A stretch of 64,000 nucleotides of DNA from Trametes villosa (taxonomy: Eukaryota > Basidiomycota > Agaricomycetes > Polyporales > Polyporaceae), in contig PUDQ02000045.1 of NCBI GenBank assembly GCA_002964805.2, positions 1-64,000 on the forward strand. The letters run 5' to 3'. The first letter of the stretch is position 1; each line of letters opens with the position of its first letter. Positions 1 through 12,772 of this stretch are shown one piece after another. Under the pieces are notes generated by a model. That model was not told where the DNA came from, made no database searches, and saw only the letters and a program-made list of their open reading frames with translations. Position numbers and translations under genes: made by a program.

Positions 1-387
1 CTACCCTATGGTGGCAACGAAGCGGTCGCTAGAATTGACCTACGGCATCGAGTATTTCGTGGTACGTCACATTTCTCTATGATGCCGTCGCGCCAATACC
101 TGTCCACAACTCGTCACAACGGAGCGTGTAGAGTCGTTTGGGATAGGTGTTTCACTGCTCAGACGCCCCCGCCCTTTGTTTGCGACGCTGGTCATGATGT
201 GTGCGGTCGTTTTCCCTGTCGTCTCCTCGCGGTGGCATCCTCGCCGCACGCAATTCATGTCAGACTGAAATGCGCGCGGTGGAATCTGGCGGCTCTCTGT
301 CCTATCAATATCAGCATGGACGCACCTACTGACAAATGAATGATAGCGTTACCACACGAAGCTGCACATCCGCTGCTGTACGTCCAG
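1..387. other. Upstream flank, no gene recognised
   Basis: Short overlapping ORFs on both strands but none with a recognisable motif. A missing 5' exon of the next gene may lie here or beyond the window edge; I could not find a convincing donor site. Confidence 0.4.
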
Positions 388-2025
388 GATATCCCGTGAG
401 CTCAAGTTGGGCGAGGACATCGACCAATGCCGTCTGGAGAAGCTGGGTAGCATTGTCGTTGACACTTACCTCAAGGACATCCTCGCTTGCGTGGCAAACT
501 CGCTTTCCGAGGAGACGCGCCAGATCCTCGGGGATGATGCACATGAACTCCATGATTGGGCGAAAACACGAAGGAGGCGGCACGCCGCTTGGCGCAAGTT
601 AGATTTCCCACTCGACTTTGGCCCGGCCCGAGGAACCTATGCGGATCTCGCCACCATCCTTTCGCCCAGCCTTCAAGCGAGCACCGTCGGGCTTCCCCTC
701 TCCAGCGAAGGCTCGGTCTCAGTTGAGCACCTTGTCGATCGCATGCACTCCTGGGCAGTCTCCAACGCACAGTCTCAACGCGCACCTTTCTTCAAGACAG
801 GCTCCGCGGGTGTCGTGCTGCGCGTGGTCATCGGGGAGGTGGATCGGCTCCTCTGCCATTCCTCACAGGCCAGTCGGACGTTTCTTCTGAAAAAGGCTAT
901 CGTCTCGTCCATGATCGCGAATAAGATCCACTTTGTCCCCGATGCCGCACCCAATCCCTCCGGAAGAGGATCTCCCTCTCACCAGCCTTCCCTCCATGCG
1001 TGGACCATGCTCGGCTCAGCTCCCGACTCTGGCCCCCTCGATCCCTCCCTAGGGCGGACGCCCTCGCAGCGTGTGGCGCTCGAGCTCAGTGCAGCTTCAC
1101 GCAAGTTAGAGGAGGCTGACGTTCGTGGCTCTTGGTCAGCTCTCGGCTGTCCTATCGAAGACCTTCACAAGTATTCCACCCGCCATGTTCTCCCCTCCGA
1201 GTGGTCTTACGAGAGAGCCCTCACCTTCACGAAAGGGATGACCCGAGACATTTATCTCTGGGCCAATGGTCGTCTTTCCAAGAAGCTGTCTCACTGGACA
1301 TGCCGACTTGCGCTCACTTTGGCCATCCTGCTAGTCAAGGTTCTGCCCAACGTCTCCTTTCCCTCTGTTGACGAGAGAATACAGCAAGACATAGCCAAGC
1401 AGAAGTTCGGCCAACCCGAATCATGCATCTCCGCTGTTCGTCAAATACCTTGGAGCCTGCTTGCCAATAAGGGGGTCACCGACAAAGAGTTATACTTCAC
1501 CCAAGCGGTGATCTTCCTTCTAGCGTGGATCGACGAGGAGTCTCCGCTGCGCATCGCTCTTCAAACACGACAGACGCCTGACGGTGGGTGGAACGGGAAG
1601 CACTGTATGTCTTTGCCTTGGAATCAATCGCTTTCTTCGTCTCATCTTATACTCTCGTTACAGCTCACAAGGGCCTCACCGTAGTCAACCTCATCCGCCT
1701 CGGCGTCGCCTACGGCAGTAACAAGCGCCTGTTCAAGTCTCCGCGGTATTTCGAGGATTTTCGGATCTGCAGCACTGCTATGCTCCAGAAGTGGGGAAAC
1801 ATCCTCCAGGATGGACTCGCAGCAGGGGACGGAGGTGCCTTGAAGATTACGACCGTGATATTTGGATCCGAAGTGGCGCGAGGGCTTCGCGATAGCGGCA
1901 ACTTCCCAACACTCTCCCTTCACACCTCCAACGCCCTCACAGTCGCTTCCTCAAGCTCCAAGCATAGGCTCGACGACGACGAGTTGTCTGATGCTCCTAC
2001 TCGTATTCGACGCCGTCAGCAGTAG
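388..2025 (+). CDS. Unassigned two-exon gene, 5' end not resolved
   Basis: Exons about 388-1604 and 1664-2025, with a 59-nt intron (donor GTATGT, acceptor TACAG) that joins two frames in phase. From the first plausible in-frame position (407) the product is about 519 aa. No ATG opens the frame: it is open from 347, with an acceptor-like CCAG ending at 387, so a first exon is probably missing. Visible features are a hydrophobic stretch encoded near 1300-1350, a middle region rich in Ser/Pro, and an acidic then basic tail (DDDELSD followed by RIRRRQQ) that could be a nuclear signal. I do not recognise the family. The nearest neighbours are non-coding repeats, so context gives no hint of function. 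Confidence 0.55.
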
Positions 2026-5000
2026 CCCATTTCTGCACCTTGTGGACAGCCCGTTTTATCACTACATGCTGTATCAGTTCCTTAGCTCTCCTTTATTGAC
2101 CATGATTCCGTGTGCCGCTGATGTGTTGATCACTGCGCTCGCCACACCTGCCGAGTGCGAGCCCGAGGTAGACCTACATCCACTTCAGCCCCGCCGCTGG
2201 GCGAGCCGTTGAAGACGTTCGTGTTGCGCTCGTCGAGCTCCCGGGATGCGTCGGCGTCGATGCGGGCGAGCAAACACCACATGCTCTCGACGCCGAGAGC
2301 TACGAGCGTGATCAACGTGCGGGAGGTAACGTCATCGAGGCGATCGTTGAGAGGAAAGCTATGCGTGTGCGTGTGGGTAGAGGGCGTAAAAGTGAGGGTG
2401 CGTGACCGTCCCCGCGGCGACGGAGACGCGTAACTCGACGGGGCGCGCCAGAACGGGCAATCTACTTGGACGAAGTTCGAAGGGCTCCCTGAACTCCGGA
2501 TCCAGTATTCAAGACGTCTGCACACCGCGCTGCTATGCACAATGTCCGCTTGCCAAGTGTATCATCTTCGTACTTGCCTTGTTTGAGCGACGAACACAGT
2601 GCCCGCCCAATGAGTACTGGTGCCTGTGCCTGCTCCGTTGAGCCGCAGATCGATTTAACACCACATATAATTGTCGTTTAGCCTGCCACCTGAGACCCCT
2701 GATTGCGGCTCCGGGCACGACACGCTGAACTTTGCCATCACCTCGACCCCGTTTTCGCCGCCTCACCCGCGCGACTACGCCTCCAGTGTGTACCGAGGGC
2801 AGCGACATGGTAGCGTCGAGCCGCACGTGGCCAAAAGCAACGATTTCACGTTCTGGGTCACCAAACAAAGTCTCCGCGCCCTTCATCGGAAGCAGCACGG
2901 AGCTGGGGGGAACCGATCCTGACTGTGAAGTTCAGAAGTTGGGCGGCCGGAGCTGTAGGAGCGACTCAGTCCGCCGGGGCGTGTCGTTGCCATATGACTC
3001 GCTCCGCGATCGATAGGAAATGTGCGCGGGTGCGGCGCCGTTGCCATCTGCCCGTGCGACTGTGGGCCACAATGACTTGTCAGAGGACATGTCGCCCTCG
3101 GCGCCGGCGATCCAAAGATGCGGTGTAAGAAGAGGAAGAGTCCGCGCTCGTGGTGTACGACCGCAGATGGTGTGCTGGAAGAGGAGTCTTGCCGAGCATG
3201 CGCCTTATGTGGGTAGGCGGCAATGTGGTCGCAGACATTGTGTCTGTGGGTCAGTGCACGGTGTTTGTAGAAATATCTATCTGCGGAATCAGACCGCGAG
3301 AGCCCGGAGGGGGAACGCAACCTGACGATGCCAGCGTATGCACCGTAGCTGAGGATGATCCGGATCTGTACGCCCGGCATCTAATTGCGATAGTGAGAAG
3401 CCGGTGTCGGGCCATCCCGCTGCGCGAGCCCGCTGCCTGCCGGGCGGTCAGCGAGGTGAAAAAAGCAGTGCCTGTCAAGAGAGAAACATACGACGGAAGA
3501 GCGTCTGACAAAGGGAGCACGCGAGCAGCCGTGATGGGTAACAGAGACGGTGTTGCCTTGTGCTCGCGCCTGGACGCAGAAGTGTCGAGGAAAAAGATAA
3601 GAAAGACGCAGAATGACCGGTGAATTCGGAGTATTGGCAAAGCGGGCGGAGAATGTGAAGATGAGCTGGAGCGATGAAGCCGAGGCTGCGTGCTACTCAG
3701 CGTGCGGTCGCATCAGCCGTCGCACCTACGTCTTGCGTTTTGCAACGCCGCCGACGAACGCCATACACCAAGTCCATCAACTAAGTGCGCCGCTGAGCTG
3801 ATTCCTTGAACATTAACTTAGCAATGCTTGGGCTTGAGGATGCTCCGATCTGCGCGCGCGCACACACACGCACGCACGCACGCACGCACGCACACACACG
3901 AGGTTCGGGATTTGTACGATCCCTCCCGCCTTCTGTTTATACAATCTCAGCCACAGAACCTTCGCACGGCTCAAGCAACACCTACGCCTGGAACCCGAGC
4001 TCAGCTATGGCTCCCGCTGTCGCACAACGTGTCCCGGCGCGACGAGGCACGCGAGTGGGCATAACAGAATCGCGTAAGCGTACAACAGCAACGACTCCGC
4101 GATCAACACTCCGGGCGGTGTGCTGCTCGGCGCGCCCTTGGACTTAACCCACGCTCGCCGGCCAAACAGCAGACCCATCTCGCCCCGCGCGGGACGAGAG
4201 GCATCTTCTCGTTTGTGGTGGTGGCAGCCGAGGGATTGGCCACTGGATTGGGGGAGAGACCTCTGTGCGCCGCGACCTCATCGTGAATTCTCAGCTCTCG
4301 TGCGATAAGCTCAGTAAAGCGCGGTAAACGCTCCGTATCTCCTGTAGCGTTCTCCGCACTACAATTTGCGCGAGAGCAGCGACGCGGCACGCCGCCTGAT
4401 AGAAGCGGATACGGATGGAGAGTAGTCCAGGTACGGACTGTAGAGCAGGATGGGCACGCCGATCGCAGTTTCGCATCGCACGTCGGCGCCGAATACATGA
4501 TGCTGCGCTGGATCATTGCTAGACGCCAGAGATCGAGAACCGGCTGGCGAGTTCAGCACGGTGTTGCGGGGATGAGGGGCCCCATGATGGCGAAGCCTAT
4601 GCTCGCGAAGAAAAGCGGCAGCAAGTGCTGATGGACAGGACCCAGGTGGTGCGCGAACGTCTCGTCCTACGGAAAGTCGCTCGCGCGGCGCTCGGAAATC
4701 TACTTTGCCTCGTGAGCGGCTTAGCGCGGCGCAAGCAGGGGGTTCGCGACGCAGGTAGGCATCAGCCCGATGAAATGGGCGCCTGAGGCGGGAATCCGAG
4801 TGCTATTGAGGCCTGTGTCGAGTTAACATGTTAAGCGACACTCGCAGTGCAATGGCAGCGCGATTCAACCGCTATACCACGTAGCACGGCAATCATGAGG
4901 AGCACCTTTGCAGCGTCCGCGTCCATCACGTTGCCCCCACCCCTCTCGCGGAGGGGTGTTAAGCGCCGAAACGCTCATCTCAGGCCGCCAGCGCGTAGCG

Positions 5001-5698
5001 GCCATTCACGGCGGGATTCCCATAAGAACCCCAGGGGTTTGAGAAAATACTTTGCTGAAGCTATCCCCAAGCGTGCAGAAGTGTGAGGTTCAGACGACCA
5101 TGTCTGGCATGAGATGAGGATGGAATGATCCAGACCATCTATTGTTTATTGCTCAATCGGTACCAAGGGAGTAGTCACCGATGCCTGACGAGCATACGTA
5201 CTGATGCAGGAGGCGTTTCCGCGCCATAACACACTACATACAGTGATGTTACGGTGCGACACACCCGAAAAATATCACCAAGTGTTATGAACTGATGCTA
5301 CCCCCCTTTCCCGGAAGATATGGGCACCGATCATGATCCGCCGCCGGGGAGTGTCGCAACGGCTCGATCGGGTCGCAGACTAGCCAGGAGGCAGAGACGA
5401 GGCTGGGGTGCAACACGATGCGACGCAAAGAGGGTGGCTGCTTACCTGGGCGCGCATGCACACGCCGCAGCTGGCCCCAGCGGCATGCGACAGAAACGAG
5501 TGACGCGGTTAACCAGGACTGGAGGTATCACCCGTGGTCCCCGCACTTCAGCGGTTTCTCCGCCAGCGCAGGACGGACCGAGAGCAAAGCGACCCAAGCC
5601 TCCTCATCCGACGTGTGTGTCGTTGTGTTCCAGGAGGTCGCAGCGGGGCGGGCGGTCGCCTGAGGAAGACTCCGCCTCCCCGCAAGCGGTGATCGTGG
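2026..5698. other. Gene-poor interval with scattered ORF remnants
   Basis: No multi-exon gene could be assembled. On the minus strand about 2130-2370 reads as a plausible exon (LNDRLDDVTSRTL start, preceded by a CATAG acceptor) but nothing joins it. Other ORFs of 80-165 aa are arginine-rich frames typical of GC-rich non-coding DNA. A simple repeat lies at 3851-3900. Confidence 0.4.
3851..3900. repeat. CA/CG-type microsatellite
   Basis: A run of GC, then AC, then ACGC units, then AC again. It is low-complexity sequence with no coding meaning, although short frames read through it as Ala/His/Thr/Arg repeats. Confidence 0.9.
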
Positions 5699-6943
5699 GT
5701 TGCAGGGGGGCGGGGCGCGCCGGGAGGCGGTTCGACCGGTTACCAGCGGCGGCCGGCTGTCTGTCATCCAAGCAGTGAGATCCGAGGGAGCCTGCAGCGA
5801 CGACTGGGGGTCACCCATCGCTCGAGCGTTGCCCGCCGACGTCTCTAGGAGCTGGGTCGATCGGACAGGCCGTCACGGCGATGTGGACCGGCAGTCGCCG
5901 TCTGCAGAGAAGAGGGCGGGGGACGCGGGGAAGGACTATGTCGCTCACCTGGGTTCCCTCCCGGGGAGGACGGGGGGTGGCGGTGGGGCGGGCGCACGCA
6001 CGCATGCGGTTTGACCGCCCGGAAGCGGCAGTCGGAGGTGTCGGCGCGCCATCGCTGCCGCCGGGAGGCATGCTCGCACGCTAGCACGCTAGCACGAGCA
6101 TACGCCTCCGCCTGCCCGCGTGTGCGCGCCGGTGGAGGAGAGGGGGCGCTGCAAGGGCGTCAGCGCGGTCAGAGAAGAGGCATGCGCGGGAGATGGAGAC
6201 GCACCGAGTAAGGGTCAAAGGAGCATACACGGGAGGTACTGGCGTGCGCCCGTGCGCACGCCTGCCGGGTGATACAACACCAGACAAGCGGCGGAGGAGC
6301 TCGGATGGGTCCAGGGAGGCGGAGGGTGCGTGGAGGAGGTCTTCGCACGCGGCCGCGCGGGGCTTGAGCGAGCCGGGCAGGCCGTCCACGGCGCGATGGC
6401 TGGTGATGAGCAGCCCCTGCGCACGCCTGCCGGGTGATACAACACCAGACAAGCGGCGAGGGAGCTCGGATGGGGCCAGGGAGGCGGAGGCCGCGCGGAG
6501 GAGGGCTTCGTGCGCGGCCGCGCGGGGCTTCAGTCAGTCCGATTGTCACCAGGAGAGAGGTGTGGCCGCGTGCGGAAGTCGCCAGCGCCGTCTCCAGAAA
6601 GAGAGCACACAAGGAAGAGAGAGTGCCCAGGGATGAAGAGGCCCAACCGCGGCGATAGCCACGGAGGGGTGCGGATGAGGATGATGAGACGGTGGAGGAC
6701 GAGAGAGAGCGACGACGACGACGCCGCGCGCGGAGCCGAACTCCATGTGGTGGCTGTGCTCGGGGGCGCTCTGGACTTCGCGTTTTCGCCCGCGTCTCTC
6801 TCTCTCTCGTCCTCCACCGTCTCCTCATCCTCATCCGCACCCCTCCGTGGCTATCGCCGCGGTTGGGCCTCTTCATCCCTGGGCACTCTTTGGAGACCCA
6901 CTGGCGCCTCTCATTTCTCGATCGTCATCTCGGCCGCGCCTTC
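5699..6943. repeat. Dispersed 1.25-kb repeat, copy 1
   Basis: Closely matches 42771-44027 in the same orientation, starting at GTTGCAGGGGGG and ending near the GATCGTCATC segment, with small indels. Inside, a block beginning CACGCCTGCCGGGTGATAC is repeated (near 6259 and 6425), so the unit has its own tandem duplication of about 160 bp. Its right part is a foldback. All frames are Arg/Ala/Pro-rich and differ between copies, so it is probably not protein-coding. Confidence 0.85.
6620..6889. repeat. Foldback (inverted repeat) inside repeat copy 1
   Basis: The segment starting AGAGTGCCCAGGGATGAAG reappears as its reverse complement ending at 6889. Arms are about 90 bp with an 85-bp loop. The same structure occurs in copy 2 at about 43705-43963. 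Confidence 0.85.
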
Positions 6944-9071
6944 TAACGCGTCAGGGGTTGGCCCAGTGCACAGGCTCTCCATATTCGGTATTGCCTCTCA
7001 TGATCGCTTTCGTTGACCCTTGCATGTTCAACCATCATACACGCGTTTACACCACTTCCATGTCGATTTAGCATCAATACCGCTCTATATAGTCCATATT
7101 GGCAAGCAGGAATAGGCAATGCTTGCATCCTTTGTTGCCCGAACTCACGCCGTCCTTGGTATGCGAGGCTTGCTAACAGTGATTCAGAGGCAATAGCTAT
7201 TGTTAATAATGACACTAGTGACACTTCGGGAACAATATGTGTCCGGTTCCGGCAAAGTATTAGTATCCGTCTACGGAGTCCGCTCGCCAGGCGTCGCAGG
7301 TCAGGTTGACTGCACCCCTGACTACCTTGCTCTGCGTGAGGAGAAATATCAGCATTGTGACCACATCCAATCGAAAGACACACGTTACACGTCAGGGCGA
7401 ATTTGCTCCGAGCAAATGTGGAGCAAACGCAGAAACTCCGGTCCTCTGACGCAGGCGTTCCGCGGTACACGTTCCGCAGAACATATGGAGATTACGGGAC
7501 CGCTTGGTTACCTTTGGTCACCAGCTGGAGGTGAACAGGCGTGTTGCTGTTGCTCGACTGGCTCGCGCTTGGAAACGCGTATAGTCTAAAGCACATACGC
7601 TAGCCACCCTTTCCCTGACCCAGGCACTCCACAGGGGTCGGCCTCACAAATTTTCTTTGTGTTGTCTGAGAGGAGCAGGCTCGAAGGCCGACTGGTCGAT
7701 GCGTGGCTCGAGCACGACTCTGCGGGTGGTGGTCAGCGGCAGGGTTGCGGTCGAGGGCTACTATGGCAACACTGGTGCAGTCACGCAGCTGGTGGCGTAT
7801 GGTTTGGACGTGAGACTACGTGAGGTCACTGAGAAAATCACACTTGTTCCGTTGTTCTGCGGAACATGTTCCGCGGAACATCGTGTTCAAGCGACAGGAC
7901 TCGGACGCTCTCCAGTTTTATTTCAATCCGCAGCTACGTCCTCCATCAACTCCTTTCGGCGCTACTATACACCGTACAGTAAGTAACACCCGACCGAGCC
8001 TGCTTCGTAGTTCAGGATTGCGAAACGCTACTATAATGTCAAGCCCGAAACAAATACCCTTGACCGTCATCGGCTCGCCGTACGCGGTCCTCGCTATGTC
8101 TCCCTCGTACTCCTCGGCTTTTATCCAGTGAAGGACAAGCAGGCGCCGCATACCCATCCGGGCTGGCATTACCTGGACGCTAACTTGGGCAAAAAATATA
8201 CAAAAACCCAGTAGTCCGACCACGCTCCCGCACGGTCGAACGTAACTCGTCCAGGCCCAGGAGACTTATGAGAAATAGCAGCTCGCATGGGGGCGTGAGG
8301 TAGGCTACCAGGGCCGGTCCCTGCCGTAAACCCGTGAGGGAGGATGGTGGGGTACGAGACCAGGTCAGAGAGCTCGCGCGCATCTCTCGGGATCGCGCGG
8401 ATGGTGGCGCGCGGGCCCCTAATGTACCCAGCCCGCCTCCCTACGCACGCCTTACGCGTTTGCTTCCTTTTTTACCCGTCTCTCGTCGCTCCTTTGCGCT
8501 GCAAACGCGCCCGTTCGTCCTCCCTCCCGTCGCCGCTCGTCGTCCGACTTCGCGCGCTTAGACGCCGAACAAACGCCCGCGCTCGCGAAACTATACACTT
8601 CGCACGAAGGGCTGCTGGTTGAATGTGCGCTTGATGCCCTCGCGAGTACTCTGTAGGTCGGCAATATTCACTCCATTTGTTGCTCGGGCAGCGACGTGAA
8701 TCATCTTCTGAAAGGCGGGGTGCTGCAACGCTGCTAGCGGCTACGGATCACCGTGTCAACAGGAACAGGCCCTCGACATCGCATCTACGAGGAGGACGAA
8801 TCTGGTCTGTTGAGACTGCTCGGAATACCGTGACGGTGCCTGCTCATCGCCCACAATCACCGTGCGCAGTGCCCGCTCTGCTGCAACGATGTTCGTTCAG
8901 TATGTACTGGATTGATACAAAGATGGAACGATACTTAGTGTACTGGATTGATGATACAGTATATAGCGAGACCGCTGGTGCTAGGAGACTCAGTGACAGC
9001 GGTGAGGGATGGTTTCGTGACGAGGCTACATTGTCTGAGGTACATGACGGGAAGTGATTCGAGGACATGGT
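6944..9071. other. Non-coding interval
   Basis: No gene recognised. It contains clustered 14-bp palindromes (7470-7483 and 7853-7880) and a short duplicated phrase, GTACTGGATTGAT, near 8900 and 8940. The interval ends at the 3' end of gene A. Confidence 0.45.
7853..7880. repeat. Two abutting 14-bp palindromes
   Basis: TGTTCTGCGGAACA is followed immediately by the perfect palindrome TGTTCCGCGGAACA. A third copy, CGTTCCGCAGAACA, lies at 7470-7483 and matches the reverse complement of the first at 13 of 14 positions. It could be a dimeric protein-binding site or a remnant of an element end. Confidence 0.6.
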
Positions 9072-11797
9072 TCAGGATCGTGCCGATGGGATGCGCATAC
9101 GATCTCGCAGAAACCTCTCGCTAGCTAGCTCTACCGTATCACGAAGCTTACCCGCGGGTTTGAACCTCGAAATCGTGTTCTTCCATCCCGTAGAGTTCTT
9201 TAGCTGACAGTCACCCGCGAGATATCGTTTGAGAGCCCCTTGAAACCATTCTTCGCACCATGGCGTCCAATACCCGACGTTGAGACTGCACCTCTCCCAT
9301 GTCGTTGGCTTCGGCCACCAGGAAAGATCCTCTGTCTGCTTGTACGAGTCATCTGGACAATGATTAGTAAGATCACGGATGATTGTGGGATAGGCTACTT
9401 ACTGGTGAACACCTTGAATACACCACAGACCATGTCCAGCTCGGCCACGGACAGCGCATCGTCGTAGTACTCTTCACCACGCTCGGGCCGGAACGGCTGG
9501 CCGTAGTGATAGACGTCCTTCGAAGGACCTTCTGTAACGATGCCCGGTAGTCCACCACACAGGATCTCCACCGCGAGCCGCCATACGATACCGCCCTGCA
9601 AGAACGCGGCGCGACCCCTGGGCTGCGAGAGGAGTTCGCGGGTCCTCCGTTCATAAGCCAGGTAATCATGCTGATCGTAACGGGCTCCGCGTGGTCGCCA
9701 GACTGATATGCCGACACTAGGACGGTGAAGGTCGACGATCTCTCTGCGATCAGGGAGGAATATCGTATTAAACGGCATGCCCTTCATCACCAAGTACTCG
9801 GCGGCGCGAAGGCGGTCGGTGATAACATGCTGACGATAGAGCTCGAGGACAGTTGTAGCGTCGTGGACAACGAGCTCCCACCAGCAACCGTCGTCACCGG
9901 GGCTCGCGTACCGAACCCGGTACCACCGGCGACCCCTCAGGTTGAGCGAAGTGACCTCCATGGAAGGATGCTTGTTCTCCGAACCTAGCAGATACGAGTC
10001 ACAGGACGGATTGAGGTCCCAAATCAGCCCTGGGGCGCCTGGGTTGGCCGGGTTCGACAGCAGCGAGCTGATGAGGCCGGCGAGAGGCCTGCAGTAGATG
10101 CTGTCGCTCGGAAGGTGTGCCTCCAGGTAGCCGATGTACATCCGAACCTTATCAGGTGGGTAGGCGTTGTAGTTGATACCAGCATTCGGTTGATAGATGG
10201 CGACGAGACCATAGCGCCTCGTTAGGACGTCGCCCAACGTAGCGAACACAGGCGCATAGCTCTCCGAAGCCTCGGTGTGGTAGAACCACCGCAGCTCGGT
10301 CTCGAAGGGAGCTGCTTGAGATTCTCCCGAGGGCGCCGCTGGTTCTGAGGGCTCCGGTTCGTCCATCTCGTCCCACGGATCATCTAGTGTGTCGTCCGGA
10401 GCCAAGTTGGGACAGATATCCCACTCATCGGCCCAGGCGTCGTAACGTTTCTGCGAGTTTGGGTGGCTCCCCCAGATCTCCCCTACAGCGGCCGGCTTGA
10501 CGTACGCACGGAAGTCCTTCTCCAGCACCTCGACAGGTACCTGTTCGTCTACTTCCCCGATCATCTTCCATAGGTACACGTGCGTCGGCCGGGTTGGACG
10601 TTTGAAGGTATCCGCCTTCTGTTGGCGTAGGACCCGCTTGGCTCGTTCCTCCGGTGTCTCCCTCTCTTCCTGTGCGCGGTTGGCTGCCGCCCTTCGAGCA
10701 AAAAACTCGTGGCAACTCTCGCCAGAGAGCTGCCCTTGACCGTGAGGTATCTTCGGAGGTGGTTCGCGCTGCTCGAGGATATCGTTGGCGTTGACGGGTG
10801 GCAAGATATCCGACCAGCGGAAAGCGGTTTGCATACCGACTAGTCGAGGGCGGGGTCGCATGACGATCTCTCCCGGAGCACCTAAGGGGACTTGCGGTAC
10901 GCTGAGCCTGTCTGGGACATACTCGCGCAGGAAGGGATACTTTGCGACAGCACCCGACAGGTCATCAGGCCAGGCGATGTATACCGGGAGGTTGGCGCGA
11001 AGCATGCAGGGGAAGTGGCCAACCCACGCAGTGGCTGCCTTATGTTGCACAGGATCGGCCGGATATATGATAGCGCCAGCACGCAAGTCCGGGGAGAGGT
11101 CGGCGATTACAGACTCCCGGAACTCGTCGATCCAAGCAGGGGGGATGTTTGCTCTCAACAGAGCAACGACCCACTGCGGGGGGCTTGTCTCCGGAACACT
11201 CGTTAAGAGCGCGATCGCCAGCGTGCACCGGGCAGTCAAGACGGCACACGCGTCTCGCGCCTTCAAGGCCGCGATTCGCGCGGCTTTTTCGGTAGGATGA
11301 ACGCTCTTATAGCCGAGATCGGAAGGGTTGGGCCAGAACGGATCGAACGGGAACTTCGCCTCGGGCTTGTTACCGGCCGCATTCAGCAGGACTTCGGAGA
11401 CGTGAAGGAGGTTGCGCTCGAGTTGGTACCACGATTTCGCAATGGTAGGAGAGAGCATGTAGCCTGACGAGGTTTTGACCACCTGTAGGCTGTCGCGATC
11501 GCAGTGCAAACGCGCCATGAACGCGTTCTCCGTCTTGAAGTGACGGACCATGTAGGCAAGCTCGGGACACTTATTCGTGGCATACAACGGCTTGCGCAAA
11601 TCCCGGCCGTCAAGGTTTAGATGCGGGTCGACTACAGGATACCCGGGTAGATGCTGGACGGGGGATGGGTTGATGACAGTGTATACGCCCCCGTCATATG
11701 CAAAGGATAAATGGTTCCTACACACCAAAGATAGTCGTCAGTAGAAGCCGGAAGCCCGAGTTTGACCACAGCAAACTTACGTGCGCGATGCCGCCAT
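9072..11797 (-). CDS. Gene A: 870-aa unknown protein, paralogue of gene B
   Basis: Three exons on the minus strand: 11797-11781 (17 nt, ATG), 11717-9403 and 9352-9072, with introns of 63 nt (GTAAGT to GTGTAG) and 50 nt (GTAAGT to TCCAG). All junctions are in phase, giving 870 aa with no internal stop. Shared with gene B (44420-47346): an N-terminal NPSP...LPGYP segment, a central YVKPAAVGE[IL]WG block followed by KRYD and DEWDIC, a C-terminal PRGRAAFL.GGIVWRL block, and a last exon with LNVGYWTPWCE. There is no signal peptide or membrane segment that I can see. A charged, proline-rich linker separates the two conserved halves. I recognise this only as an uncharacterised family of polypore-type fungi; function unknown. 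The 17-nt first exon is supported by the equally tiny first exon of gene B. Confidence 0.85.
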
Positions 11798-12216
11798 ATT
11801 TTATAAGACTGATCAGTAACTTCGGGGCAAGGGGCAATGACTAGAAAAACTGTTGAACATCGAAAGACACGATGGTATACGCGGACGCTGACGCACCCTG
11901 GAGGTTTAGCGTAGCCAGAGATATCAAAGTCCGCTCAAGAGGGAGGTCGTTGTGGGAGAACGTAGAGAACGATTGCCGACAGCAGTGTCTGCCGATACGG
12001 CGCAGGCGAGAGGTATCGTCAGGGAATCGACAGAGCGGCTTCGTCTGTAGAGAGAAGTAACCCCCACAGACAGTCGCAGTGTGGGGTGAGGGAGCGGGTA
12101 ATGGAGACTCGCGTTTGTAGGGGAAATAACCTCTACAAACGCAGCGTGTAGGTAGACGAGGATGGACGAGCGAGACGTCGGGACGTCGGGACGACCAGTG
12201 CATACCGTAACTTAGC
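11798..12216. other. Upstream region of gene A with two related hairpins
   Basis: Inverted repeats GTCTGT/ACAGAC (12043-12071) and GCGTTTGTAG/CTACAAACGC (12111-12142) enclose similar loops that contain AGTAACC or AATAACC. They lie 250-350 bp upstream of the gene A start and next to the transposon at 12224. No ORF is supported. Confidence 0.45.
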
Positions 12217-12772
12217 GCCTAAGCCCAGTGAGAACCTGCACCAATCGCATCCAATAAAATCTAATCCAATCAATTGAGATCCAATCGGCGCCAATCGCGC
12301 TTGGATTCCGCGCGCTTCGGACACTCGTTCGCCCGTATTGGCTTCACTCACGTCAAGACCTTCACTCGACTGGACCTTGCTTCACTCACTCACCGACTGT
12401 ACTGTACTGGGCTGACTGGGCTGAGGCCACCTGAGCCTGCTCGGGGCGCGCGCGGCACAACTCGCAAGGTCACACGCGCGTGCGTGCAGTCGGCCACCCG
12501 CCTCGAACTGCACTCCTCTCAGCAGGAGGCACCGGCAGGGAACAACTTCGAGCCCGCCATGGCGCAACGCAACGCCCTCGTGCATACAGTCGTCGGCTCA
12601 GGGATGCTGCGTATACAGTAGGATTGGTAAGGACAATCCGACCTTCTTCCCATTCGCTGGTGCTGACTGCAATGCGCGCCAGGCAGGCTCGAGTTTGCCC
12701 CGGCTGCATGTATATACTGCACAAAAATCAACAGGTTTCTGTACCTACTCTTCGCAACTCCCTCTAGGCGAC

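Noticed and set aside
4103..4516. 137-aa minus-strand ORF
   Set aside because: No conserved motif, no splice partners, and competing frames of equal length on the other strand.
6169..6876. 235-aa minus-strand ORF in the 1.25-kb repeat
   Set aside because: The equivalent region of copy 2 has different frames, so protein coding is not conserved.
7853..7880. Steroid-receptor-type response element (GGAACA and TGTTCC halves)
   Set aside because: Fungi lack these receptors; the similarity is to the half-site only.
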